From Clostridia bacterium (GTDB lineage Bacteria > Bacillota > Clostridia > Christensenellales > Aristaeellaceae): a DNA stretch of 64,000 nucleotides. Below are positions 1 through 7,113 of the stretch, in pieces. How positions within the stretch are numbered: position 1 is the stretch's first letter; each line of letters opens with the position of its first letter. The notes under the pieces were generated by a model. That model did not search any database. It was not told the DNA's origin and saw only the letters and a program-made list of their open reading frames with translations. A program made the position numbers and the translations under genes. The DNA lies in NCBI GenBank assembly GCA_017404985.1, contig JAFRBK010000016.1, positions 1-64,000 on the forward strand, read 5' to 3'.

Positions 1-373
1 ATTCGTGATCCCTGACCCATTGAAGCAAATCTTCATATTTCATGCTGCCGTCGGCAACAGAAAGGCCGATATGAACCAGTTCCTCGTCCGTGCATTGAAT
101 ACGTATACCGTTCATTTCAAGAAAAGTCAGCATGATGTATATGCCGATTCGTTTGTTGCCATCGACAAATGCATGATTGGAAATCAGTGCATACCCCAGC
201 CTGGCACCTTTTTCTTCTTTCGATGGATAGAATTCCTGCTCCCCGAATCCTGAGAAAGCGCTTTCCAGCGCCGAGTCCAGCAATCCCTCATCCCGTACGA
301 CGATGCTTCCGCCGGTCGCTTCTGCAAGCAACTGATGCAAAAGCTTCACTTTATCTTTAGAGAATTTGATCAT
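1..373 (-). CDS. doc: Doc-type Fic-fold toxin, partial (runs off the left edge)
   Basis: The minus-strand reading frame from the ATG at 373 to the window edge encodes about 124 residues. It contains the Fic/Doc signature HAFVDGNKR, matching the HxFx(D/N)GNK core. Members of the Doc branch phosphorylate elongation factor Tu and stop translation; they are short, about 125 residues, so only the last few codons should be missing. The start ATG overlaps the stop of the upstream antitoxin gene in an ATGA arrangement, which implies translational coupling and the usual antitoxin-first order. The call as a Doc toxin is firm from the motif and partner. The kinase activity is inferred from the family. 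Confidence 0.9.
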   Translation of the reverse strand, partial: MIKFSKDKVKLLHQLLAEATGGSIVVRDEGLLDSALESAFSGFGEQEFYPSKEEKGARLGYALISNHAFVDGNKRIGIYIMLTFLEMNGIRIQCTDEELVHIGLSVADGSMKYEDLLQWVRDHE

Positions 374-612
374 TTCGCAAGCTCCTCAAAAGCGGCTTTG
401 TGTTCCCGAAGAATTCGTGCCGCAACGAAGTCGATCTTTTCATCTTCTGTCATTTCGATCTGCGGCTCCGTGTCCAGATCGATCACCAGAAGTTTCGGCC
501 TGTTGTTTTTAAAAATAACGATATGGCCTTTCTTTTCAGCCATTTTTGAAACTCTGGAAAAATTTTGGTTTGCTTCTGTAGCGGTGACAATGACACTGGT
601 ATCGATATTCAT
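370..612 (-). CDS. phd: Phd/YefM-type antitoxin of the Doc toxin
   Basis: An 80-residue protein starting MNIDTSVIVTATEANQNF, the typical N-terminal DNA-binding fold of Phd/YefM antitoxins, with an acidic C-terminal half that would bind and neutralise Doc. The start at 612 is preceded by GGAGG at 621-625; a longer in-frame start at 663 lacks a ribosome site and lies in the operator. The stop overlaps the toxin start by 4 bp. Proteins of this family repress their own operon by binding palindromes upstream, and a fitting palindrome lies at 646-671. Confidence 0.88.
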   Translation of the reverse strand: MNIDTSVIVTATEANQNFSRVSKMAEKKGHIVIFKNNRPKLLVIDLDTEPQIEMTEDEKIDFVAARILREHKAAFEELAK

Positions 613-645
613 CCACTCAACCTCCTTCAACGATATATTATAACA

Positions 646-671
646 ATTATAGGTAAAAATCAACCTATAAT
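646..671. promoter_or_regulatory. Palindromic operator upstream of phd-doc
   Basis: A perfect inverted repeat ATTATAGGT / ACCTATAAT with 8 nt between the arms lies 34 bp upstream of the phd start. A TATAAT-like -10 box for the minus strand is just downstream of it. Position and symmetry fit the autoregulatory operator of a Phd-type antitoxin. Binding is inferred. Confidence 0.55.
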
Positions 672-703
672 ATTATGCAATCTGGAAACTTCACCGGAGT
701 AAC

Positions 704-728
704 GGAAAAAAGCGGGGTGAAGCCCCGC
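704..728 (-). terminator. Intrinsic terminator, minus strand
   Basis: On the minus strand GCGGGG-CTTCA-CCCCGC (712-728) is followed by a run of T (705-711). It insulates the phd-doc promoter from transcription arriving from the right. No minus-strand gene is obvious just upstream, so it may mark a vanished gene. The whole 613-969 stretch holds no gene, only this hairpin, the operator, a REP-like hairpin and a promoter. Confidence 0.6.
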
Positions 729-761
729 CTGATTTCGAAAATGACCTTCATGGACCGCTGG

Positions 762-798
762 CCGAAACGGAGGGACGGTCTTTTTCGTTTCGGTTTTT
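762..798 (+). repeat. REP-like hairpin, left copy, also terminator-like
   Basis: CCGAAACG (762-769) and CGTTTCGG (786-793) pair around a loop that begins GAGGGACG and ends in T residues, and the stem is followed by TTTTT. The same loop motif GAGGGACG recurs in the hairpin at 1824-1858 on the other side of the Rpn-like gene. The pair looks like a small dispersed repeat family rather than two unrelated terminators. Confidence 0.5.
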
Positions 799-891
799 CG
801 AAACTTGCAGGCACAGTCCACCCGCACCTCATCCCGTCTCCCGTTTCTGCTCGCTTTCATAAGTTTTCGGTTTCGCAAATCGCCGCAGACA

Positions 892-920
892 TTGAAAGAA
901 CACGTGTTTTGTGCTATTAT
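892..920 (+). promoter_or_regulatory. Sigma-A type promoter for the Rpn-like gene
   Basis: TTGAAA (892-897) and TATTAT (915-920) are separated by exactly 17 bp. The predicted start of transcription is about 45 bp upstream of the coding start at 970. Confidence 0.65.
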
Positions 921-969
921 AGTAATGGTGAAATAGAAGTTTTTCACTGGAAAAGGAGGGCGATTAAGG

Positions 970-1821
970 ATGGAAGAAATAGCGGCAGTCCGTCTGAGCC
1001 CGCTTCATGCTGTTGTGTTTGCGTGTATCTTTCAGGACCGGAAGAAGGCCGGGCCGGCTATGCTGGAGTTCCTGAATGCCATATTGGTGGAAGTCGGCGA
1101 GGAGCCGATTGCCGAAATCATTGACATGAAGAGCGAGTATTCTCTTCTAGGGGAAAGCGCCGGACTGAAATACGGACGGCTGGATGTCAGAGTCAAAGGT
1201 GAATCAGGCCGTTTGTTCAACATCGAAGTGCAGATAGACAAGGACTACATGAACGAGCGTGGCAGTTTTTATGGCTACCGGATGGCTGCTGAAGAATTTG
1301 AAGCAGGAATGACGTACAATGGGATACCGCCGGTTCGCGTCATCACCATTGACGATTTCCATGTGCGTGAAGGCAGCGAGCGTGTTGTGGAACGGGTGAG
1401 ATTGCTGTATGAGGATAATCCTGAAGAGGCGACTCCGGCTTTCAAGATGTATCACATTCAGCTGCCGGAATTCAGAAAGAAGTACAAATCGTTTGAATCT
1501 GTGAAGGGAGAACCCTTCCTGACCTGGCTTTATCTACTGGATGAAGCCTACAAGAATGAGGAGGAAATGAAGATGCTGGCGCAGATGTCTGTTGGAATGA
1601 AGAATTTCGCGGAACAGTATGGCATTGCGATCAATGATCCTATGCTGATCCGAAGGTACCGCATGTATCAGGATTCAAAAAGAGATGAGGCGACGAGAAT
1701 TGCTGTCGCTGAGCAGAAAGCACATCTTGATGATGCTAAGAGAATGAAAGCAAAAAAGTATCCGATTGCCGACATAGCAGAAATAACCGGTCTCTCCGTA
1801 GCGGAGATTGACGCTCTGTAA
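970..1821 (+). CDS. Rpn-family PD-(D/E)XK nuclease / transposase-like protein
   Basis: A 283-residue protein of the Rpn/PF12784 type (recombination-promoting nuclease, formerly 'putative transposase'). The N-terminal half carries the nuclease core: a conserved RLDVRV strand followed by FNIEVQ, which supply the D and E-x-Q metal-binding residues, and the Y-rich segment typical of the family. The C-terminal part is charged and ends with a short helix-turn region (YPIADIAEITGLSVAEI), resembling a resolvase-like HTH tail seen in these proteins. AAGGAGGG at 953-960 sets the start. Family members cut DNA and promote RecA-independent exchange; a defence role has also been proposed. The gene stands alone between two REP-like hairpins. 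Confidence 0.85.
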   Translation: MEEIAAVRLSPLHAVVFACIFQDRKKAGPAMLEFLNAILVEVGEEPIAEIIDMKSEYSLLGESAGLKYGRLDVRVKGESGRLFNIEVQIDKDYMNERGSFYGYRMAAEEFEAGMTYNGIPPVRVITIDDFHVREGSERVVERVRLLYEDNPEEATPAFKMYHIQLPEFRKKYKSFESVKGEPFLTWLYLLDEAYKNEEEMKMLAQMSVGMKNFAEQYGIAINDPMLIRRYRMYQDSKRDEATRIAVAEQKAHLDDAKRMKAKKYPIADIAEITGLSVAEIDAL

Positions 1822-1823
1822 TG

Positions 1824-1858
1824 AACGGAACAGAGGGACGACCCTTTTGTTCCGTTTT
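1824..1858 (+). terminator. Terminator / REP-like hairpin, right copy
   Basis: AACGGAACA (1824-1832) and TGTTCCGTT (1848-1856) form a 9-bp stem around a loop starting GAGGGACG, followed by more T. It lies directly after the Rpn-like stop codon at 1819-1821 and can end its transcript. The loop matches that of the hairpin at 762-798. Confidence 0.7.
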
Positions 1859-1975
1859 TGTCGTTTTTGTTTCCCTTCTGGAGAGGACAGTTCACAGGAC
1901 ATAGGCGGGTCGGTATGGCATCATGTTTCCTCGCAGTCGGCCGTTTCTGATGATTGGTCAGTTTTGAACTGCAGC

Positions 1976-2321
1976 TTATACCGTAATCTGGCAACCGGTA
2001 GTGATGGAATTAAAACCGTTGATTTCCGCACAGGTCAGGTGCTCACCGCATTGCTTCGGCTGCCGGGGTAAAGGGTGTTGCAGTCCGTCAGGAAAGGCAT
2101 TCCACCCAGCTTGCGGATGACATCAGCCACGGCATGCACATAATTGGGGCGCAGATATGCGCAGTTTCCCAATTCACCGAAATGCATCTTAATCGCGGTA
2201 AATTTTCCCTTAAAATCAATGTTTTCGATACCTGCCGCCCGAATCAGCTTCTGAAGCTTCGCGCACTGGCTGACGCCGATTCTGGTCCTGAAATCTGTAA
2301 AAAAACATCTGCCTTTTCCAT
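1976..2321 (-). pseudogene. DUF362 / Fe-S centre protein, degraded 5' fragment
   Basis: The protein trace FFTDFRTRIGVS ... KMHFGELGNCAYLRPNYV ... FLTDCNTLYPGSRSNAV is the conserved N-terminus of DUF362 'Fe-S centre' proteins, normally about 370 residues. The natural start, ATG at 2321 with GAGGTGGG upstream, is one frame away: a run of seven A at 2299-2305 needs one more base. A second one-base deletion near 2040 (GTGAGC where GTGGAGC is expected) breaks the frame, after which EHL..AEINGFNSITTGCQI restores the family match in the shifted frame. Homology ends near 1976. With two frameshifts and loss of most of the protein, this is a remnant. Confidence 0.8.
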
Positions 2322-2369
2322 AAACCCACCTCGTTTCCCCTTTTAGCACATTTGGAATTTCTTGTCAAT

Positions 2370-2819
2370 TCACCCCAGCAGTTTCCCTTCCTCTTCCCCT
2401 TTTTCCCAGAAGAACTCGCTGTATTCATCTGTATCCAGGATCCTGAGCAGCTCCTTCATGTTCCAGATCGCATGCATTTTCTCGAACTGCTCTCTCGTGG
2501 TCCAGAAAACCCGTCCCTCCGGGGAGGAGCGCAGTTCGCCTGAAAACTGATTGGTTTTATACAGCAATACAAGATACCGGGAGCCGTCATCGTTGAACCA
2601 GTCCTTAAACCCGCATGGAATCGGGTGCTCGATGGTCAGCCCCGTTTCCTCCTTCATCTCCCGGGTCACGGCAGCCAGCATGGATTCCCCGTCCTCAACA
2701 TGCCCGCCGGGAAAGATGATGCCCTTTTCTCCGCGCCATTCACGTTCCTGCACCAGGATTTTATCCCCGTCGTAAATCAGGCAGAGATTGGTTAATTCAA
2801 TCCGCTTCGCTCTGTGCAT
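2370..2819 (-). CDS. NUDIX hydrolase (MutT-like)
   Basis: A 149-residue protein with a complete Nudix box, GGHVEDGE followed seven residues later by REMKEETGL, which binds Mg2+ and hydrolyses nucleoside diphosphates linked to another group. Size and layout fit 8-oxo-dGTP diphosphatase-like or related housecleaning enzymes; the exact substrate cannot be read from the sequence. A possible minus-strand promoter lies at 2894-2922 (TGGACG, 17 bp, TATAAT). The gene is divergent from the serine hydrolase at 2986. The C-terminus is strongly acidic and ends EEEGKLLG. Confidence 0.85.
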   Translation of the reverse strand: MHRAKRIELTNLCLIYDGDKILVQEREWRGEKGIIFPGGHVEDGESMLAAVTREMKEETGLTIEHPIPCGFKDWFNDDGSRYLVLLYKTNQFSGELRSSPEGRVFWTTREQFEKMHAIWNMKELLRILDTDEYSEFFWEKGEEEGKLLG

Positions 2820-2929
2820 ACCTGCATACCCCTTGTTTGCTTCATTCCGGCCCGGCCGCTGCTGCAGGAATCTTCGTTTCCATGCATGCCGGTATTATAC
2901 CAGACCTGCCGGACCGCGTCCATCCGGCA

Positions 2930-2958
2930 TTGGCATTTCCGCCCTTCCATGGTATATT
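2930..2958 (+). promoter_or_regulatory. Promoter of the serine hydrolase gene
   Basis: TTGGCA (2930-2935) and TATATT (2953-2958) are spaced by 17 bp, about 28 bp before the start codon at 2986. Confidence 0.6.
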
Positions 2959-2985
2959 GTCTGTGCAGTCACAAGGAGGGAGGAT

Positions 2986-4095
2986 ATGGATATGGGTAAG
3001 AATATAGATATGGATAAGAATATGAATATGGATAAGAAAACGGCCATGGAAAACGTGGCCCGCACGGCATATGAAAAAGGCGCCTTCAACGGCACGTGGC
3101 TCTATGCCGAAAACGGCGTCATCGTTTCGAAGGGCGCGGTGGGGTTTCGGGATGCGGAGGACAAACTGCCCATGCGCGAGGACAGTGTTTTTGAGCTGGC
3201 TTCCATCACCAAGCAGTTTACGGCCGCGGCGGTCATGCTGCTGGTCCGGAGCGGGCGCCTGCGTCTGGAGGACGAGGTCACGAAATTCTACCCGCAGCTC
3301 CCCTATCCGGGCGTAACCATCCGCCACCTGCTGACCCACACCGGCGGCGTGCCCAATACCTATGACGATAATCTGATCTGCAGGATCTATCAGGAGGAAA
3401 AGCGGATCCCGAAAAGCGATATCGTGATTCGTTTCCTGTCGGAAAGCGGCGGGGAACCGCGTTTTGCCCCCGGGGAAAAGTTTGAGTACTCCAACGGCGG
3501 ATATAACCTGCTGGCGGAGATCGTGGCCAAAGCCGCCGGCATGCCTTTTGAGGAATACCTGCGGAAGAATGTGTTCGAGCCCGCCGGCATGTTCAGGACC
3601 GGGATCTGCCATGTTGGCTCGGAGGGCTTCCCCCACAACAACTTTGTCCGCAACATGGTGCTGAAGGACGGCCGCTACATCCTGGTGGCCGATTCGGAAG
3701 ACCGGGATGTGTTCGCCTTTGACGGCCTGAACGGCGACGACTATGTCTATACGGATATCTTCGACATGTTTTTCTGGGACAGGGCACTGCGGGAAGAAAC
3801 GGTGCTCACCCGGCAGGAGCAGCAGCTGATGTACACTCCCGGCCGGCTCACCAATGGCGAAACCGCAGGCGTCCACGATGATGTCATCGGCTACGGCTTC
3901 GGCTGGGAAATCAAAAAGGATCCTTCCCTCGGCCTCATCGTCAGCCACAGCGGCGGCATGCCGGGTCTGTCCACCTGGTTCGAACGTTTCGTGGACGCAA
4001 ACCGCATGCTGATATACCTCAACTGCCGCGAATCCCAAAACCAGCAGGCCTCCGACACCTTCTGGCAAGCCATGCGCTCCGCCGCCATGTCCTGA
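2986..4095 (+). CDS. Beta-lactamase-fold serine hydrolase (class C / PBP4*-like)
   Basis: A 369-residue protein with the serine beta-lactamase-like signatures: SITK (nucleophile Ser and general-base Lys), the EYSN tyrosine motif, and VSHSGG in the place of KTG. Such proteins act as D-amino-acid peptidases, esterases or PBP-like enzymes. No signal peptide or membrane segment is visible, so it is probably cytoplasmic. The start at 2986 follows AAGGAGGG (2973-2980). The first 20 or so codons are an 18-bp tandem repeat encoding GKNIDM / DKNMNM / DKKTAM, giving several in-frame ATG codons; the catalytic domain begins only after it. An upstream in-frame start at 2788 lies beyond the promoter and is unlikely. 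Confidence 0.88.
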   Translation: MDMGKNIDMDKNMNMDKKTAMENVARTAYEKGAFNGTWLYAENGVIVSKGAVGFRDAEDKLPMREDSVFELASITKQFTAAAVMLLVRSGRLRLEDEVTKFYPQLPYPGVTIRHLLTHTGGVPNTYDDNLICRIYQEEKRIPKSDIVIRFLSESGGEPRFAPGEKFEYSNGGYNLLAEIVAKAAGMPFEEYLRKNVFEPAGMFRTGICHVGSEGFPHNNFVRNMVLKDGRYILVADSEDRDVFAFDGLNGDDYVYTDIFDMFFWDRALREETVLTRQEQQLMYTPGRLTNGETAGVHDDVIGYGFGWEIKKDPSLGLIVSHSGGMPGLSTWFERFVDANRMLIYLNCRESQNQQASDTFWQAMRSAAMS

Positions 4096-4143
4096 CCTCT
4101 CAGCTCTAAACTCTAAACTCCAAACTCTTCACTCTCCACTCTA
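4096..4143. repeat. Low-complexity CTCTAAACT-type spacer
   Basis: The 48 bp between the convergent hydrolase and iron-operon ends is made of short imperfect tandem units related to CTCTAAA and CTCCACT. No clear hairpin terminator is present here. Confidence 0.5.
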
Positions 4144-4812
4144 TCAAAATAGCTCTCCACCCTCCATCTTAAATATCCTGTCCGCATATTTCACCGCGTC
4201 ATTTTCATGGGTGACAATCATCACACCCTTCTTTTCCTCATGGGCATAGGAAGCCAAAGCAGATAAAACCCTTTCAGTATTTTCGTCATCCAGGTCCCCG
4301 GTGGGTTCGTCAGCAAACAATACCTCCGGCTCCTGCACCAGCGCCCGGATAATGGCCATTCGCCGCAATTCCCCTCCGGAAAGCTCCTTCGGGAACGCGT
4401 TTTCCAGTTGCCCGATCTCAAACATCTCCATCCACCGGCGGGCCTTTTCCGCCGGCGCTTTCCGTCCGTACAGCCTTTCCGGAAGCAGGATGTTTTCCAT
4501 CACGGTCAGCGTATCCACCGCGCTTCTGGCCTGGGGAACGACGCCGATCCGCTCGTTCCGCAGGCGGGAAAGCGCCGCGTCCTTCAGGCGGTACAGGTCG
4601 GTGTCCCCCAGCCAGACGCTGCCCTCCGTCGGCTGCAGAATGCCGGAAAGCATATTCAGCAGCGTGGTTTTCCCGGATCCGCTCCTCCCCATGAGCACCG
4701 TCACGGTTTCCGGATGGATTTCCAGGCTCAGCGGAGAAACGGCATAGAAGTAGTTGGCGCTCCCTGTTTTGCGAAAAAAGGTTTTGCTGATGTTGTCAGC
4801 CCGAAGCAGCAT
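4144..4812 (-). CDS. ABC transporter ATP-binding protein, second module of the iron operon
   Basis: A 222-residue nucleotide-binding subunit of the MacB/LolD type: Walker A GRSGSGKTT, signature LSGGELRR, Walker B VLFADEPTGDLD. The ATG at 4812 sits one base after the permease stop and has GGGAGGG before it. A longer frame from 4899 would overlap the permease by 86 bp and is not needed. It is the last gene of the nine-gene operon and should power the permease encoded at 4814-6016. MacB-type ATPases drive mechanotransmission rather than classical import, so the substrate and direction are open. Confidence 0.88.
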   Translation of the reverse strand: MLLRADNISKTFFRKTGSANYFYAVSPLSLEIHPETVTVLMGRSGSGKTTLLNMLSGILQPTEGSVWLGDTDLYRLKDAALSRLRNERIGVVPQARSAVDTLTVMENILLPERLYGRKAPAEKARRWMEMFEIGQLENAFPKELSGGELRRMAIIRALVQEPEVLFADEPTGDLDDENTERVLSALASYAHEEKKGVMIVTHENDAVKYADRIFKMEGGELF

Positions 4813-4813
4813 G

Positions 4814-6016
4814 TCAGTTTCCCTCCCTGAGCGCGGTTCCCGGCTGAACCCTGCTGAGCCGCCGGGCCGCAAAGGCGCTGGCGAGGGCGGAAACCGCAAT
4901 GGATAAAAGAACGGTCCCCGCCGCCAGCAGCAGAATGGTGCCGATGCCGGGGAATAAATACGGAAGCCCCAGGCTGCTCTCGATCAGGGCGGAAAAAGAG
5001 AATACGCCGATCGCGGCCAGGCCTGTTCCGGCAATGCCTCCGCCAAGCCCGCACATGGCGGATTCCAGCAGCGCCATCCTGCCCAGCATGCCCCTGGATG
5101 CGCCGATGAGGCGGAGCACGGCAAATTCACGGGTCCGTTCCCGGACAACCAGCGTGTAGGCCAGCAGAAGAATGATGAAGGCCAGGATCCAGATCACAAC
5201 GGTCATGGCGGACACTGTCCGGCTGACCCCGGCCAGGCTGTCCGAAACGCCGGTAATCATGGAGCGGGTTCGGACGGCGGTCACCTTGCGGAGTTTCCCG
5301 GTCAGGGCCGTGTTCACCGTATCGATATCATACCCGTCCTTCACTTTGATATACACCGCGGATATAACGGAGTCGTCCCCGCTGGCAATTTTGTGGCTCA
5401 CGCCTTTGGCCTCCGCGGCCGCCAGCAGGGTGTCCATCGTATGCATATTGCAGTAGACGGCAATGTCCAGCCCGGTCCCGGTGGGCTCCAGCTGCGCCAC
5501 CACCTTGCAGCGCTGTTCGTAGATCCGGATGATCTCGCCGATTCCGGCTTCCACCCTGCAGCCGACGACCACGTCCATGTCCCCCATGTCCCCGGTCAGG
5601 CTCCGGGCAATCCAGGGCTGGACGGTAAAGTCTTTGGCCGGGTCAATGCCGATCACCTGGATTTTGATGGAGCAGCAGTCCGCCTTCAGGGAAGCCAGAA
5701 AGGTCTGCGGCGCAGCCTTCTCTACCCCGGGCACTTCCAGGGCTTTGTCCGCCACGGCAGCGTCCATATAAAAGGCACCGGTGGTTCCCTGCAGGAACAT
5801 GTTCTGGAAGCTGACCTTGCTCTGGGCTTCGGAAGGCACCAGAATGATGTCGGCCCCCAGCCGGGCTTCCAGGCTCTGAAGCCCGGTGCGCAGGGACAGG
5901 ATCACCACCGATCCTCCGAAGACCGCCAGCGCCAGAAAAGCGGTCAGCAAAACCAGGGCGGCGGTCCTTCCCGGTTTCCGGGCCAGATTTTTCAAAGACA
6001 AGGGAAGGATTTTCAT
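4814..6016 (-). CDS. FtsX/MacB-type ABC permease, second module of the iron operon
   Basis: A 400-residue membrane protein with one N-terminal membrane helix (about 17-40), a large extracytoplasmic domain (about 45-265) and three C-terminal helices, the usual MacB topology. The cytoplasmic loop RERTREFAVLRLIGASRGML is the coupling segment typical of FtsX-like permeases. It is followed immediately by its ATPase and preceded by 7 bp after the DUF4418 gene. This second permease-ATPase pair is an addition to the core P19 gene set known from Campylobacter. Substrate unknown; iron handling or export of a chelator or reductant are possible. Confidence 0.85.
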   Translation of the reverse strand: MKILPLSLKNLARKPGRTAALVLLTAFLALAVFGGSVVILSLRTGLQSLEARLGADIILVPSEAQSKVSFQNMFLQGTTGAFYMDAAVADKALEVPGVEKAAPQTFLASLKADCCSIKIQVIGIDPAKDFTVQPWIARSLTGDMGDMDVVVGCRVEAGIGEIIRIYEQRCKVVAQLEPTGTGLDIAVYCNMHTMDTLLAAAEAKGVSHKIASGDDSVISAVYIKVKDGYDIDTVNTALTGKLRKVTAVRTRSMITGVSDSLAGVSRTVSAMTVVIWILAFIILLLAYTLVVRERTREFAVLRLIGASRGMLGRMALLESAMCGLGGGIAGTGLAAIGVFSFSALIESSLGLPYLFPGIGTILLLAAGTVLLSIAVSALASAFAARRLSRVQPGTALREGN

Positions 6017-6023
6017 GATGGGT

Positions 6024-6425
6024 TCACGCTCTTTCCTTCTTTTCCCGGAAGCACATCACGGCCCCGCACAGCGCGGCCAGCCCGGCAGCGGCGAAAAGAA
6101 TGGTCATGGCGGGCTGCATCACGGCCCGGCAGTGCATGCTGCTCATTTTGCACAGGGAAATCAGGGTTCCGGGCGTCAGGATGCCCAGAATGCTGCTCAG
6201 GCACATGGCCAGATACAGCCCCAACCGGGCTCCCCGCAGCAGCACCGCCAGCATGGCGAGCACCGAGAGCAGCATGCCCAGTCCCAGCAGCGCGCGGCTC
6301 GCCCAGTGGCAGGCCCCGACCGTGCCGTCCTCATGGACCCAGGGCCCGAGGAATGAAACGCTTCCGACCGAGATCACCAGGGCCAGGGCAAAAACGGCGT
6401 ACCCGGGAATAATCTGCTTTTTCAT
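6024..6425 (-). CDS. DUF4418 family membrane protein
   Basis: A 133-residue protein with four predicted membrane helices and the cysteine and methionine pattern LCKMSSMHC between helices 2 and 3, as in DUF4418. The family has no established activity but recurs next to ABC permeases. It sits inside the iron operon between the first ATPase (11 bp upstream) and the second permease (7 bp downstream). The Cys and Met residues would be exposed near the membrane surface and could bind metal or take part in thiol chemistry; that is inference. Confidence 0.75.
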   Translation of the reverse strand: MKKQIIPGYAVFALALVISVGSVSFLGPWVHEDGTVGACHWASRALLGLGMLLSVLAMLAVLLRGARLGLYLAMCLSSILGILTPGTLISLCKMSSMHCRAVMQPAMTILFAAAGLAALCGAVMCFREKKERA

Positions 6426-6436
6426 GGCGGTATCCT

Positions 6437-7111
6437 TTACTTTCCGAAGTTCTCGTTAATGACTTCCCGTGCGATGCGGCCGTGCTCCAGCACGATGGTC
6501 CGCTGGGCCGCCTCCGCCACTTCCGGGTCGTGCGTGACCACGATCAGCGTGGTACCTTCCCGGTGCAACTGGGCAAACAGGTCCAGGACGATGTTTTCAT
6601 TGGCTTCGTCCAGGTTGCCGGTCGGCTCGTCCGCCAGGATCAGCTCCGGATGGTTGATCAGCGCCCTGGCCACGCATACCCGCTGCTGTTCGCCGCCGGA
6701 AAGCTGGCTGGGCAGGTGCTTCGCCCTCTCCCGCAGCCCGACGCGCTCCAGCGCTTCCAGCGCCTCCTGTTCATCCGGCATGGAGTGGTAGTATTGGCTG
6801 ACCATTACGTTCTCCACGGCGGTCAGGTAATTCACCATGTGGAACTGCTGGAAGATCAGGCCGATCTTGTCCCGCCGGATATCCGTCAGGTTTTTGCTGC
6901 TTTCCTTGCTGATGTCCACGCCGTCCAGCAGCACTTCTCCCTTGGTGGGCTTGTCCATGCAGCCGATGATGTTCATCATCGTGCTTTTCCCGCTGCCGGA
7001 AGGGCCCATGATCGCGACCCATTCCCCCTGGTCCACATGCAGGCTCACATTGTCCAGCGCCTTCAGTTCCCCGTATATTTTGGAAACATTTTTCAGTTCA
7101 AGCAGGCTCAT
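6437..7111 (-). CDS. ABC transporter ATP-binding protein, core P19 module
   Basis: A 224-residue MacB-type ATPase: Walker A GPSGSGKST at about residues 36-44, signature LSGGEQQR, Walker B LILADEPTGNLD, and a switch histidine in VVTHD. It is directly downstream (2 bp) of the FMN-domain permease and corresponds to the single ATPase of the Campylobacter p19 gene cluster (Cj1663). It probably serves the two permeases at 7114-9879. Confidence 0.9.
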   Translation of the reverse strand: MSLLELKNVSKIYGELKALDNVSLHVDQGEWVAIMGPSGSGKSTMMNIIGCMDKPTKGEVLLDGVDISKESSKNLTDIRRDKIGLIFQQFHMVNYLTAVENVMVSQYYHSMPDEQEALEALERVGLRERAKHLPSQLSGGEQQRVCVARALINHPELILADEPTGNLDEANENIVLDLFAQLHREGTTLIVVTHDPEVAEAAQRTIVLEHGRIAREVINENFGK

Positions 7112-7113
7112 GG

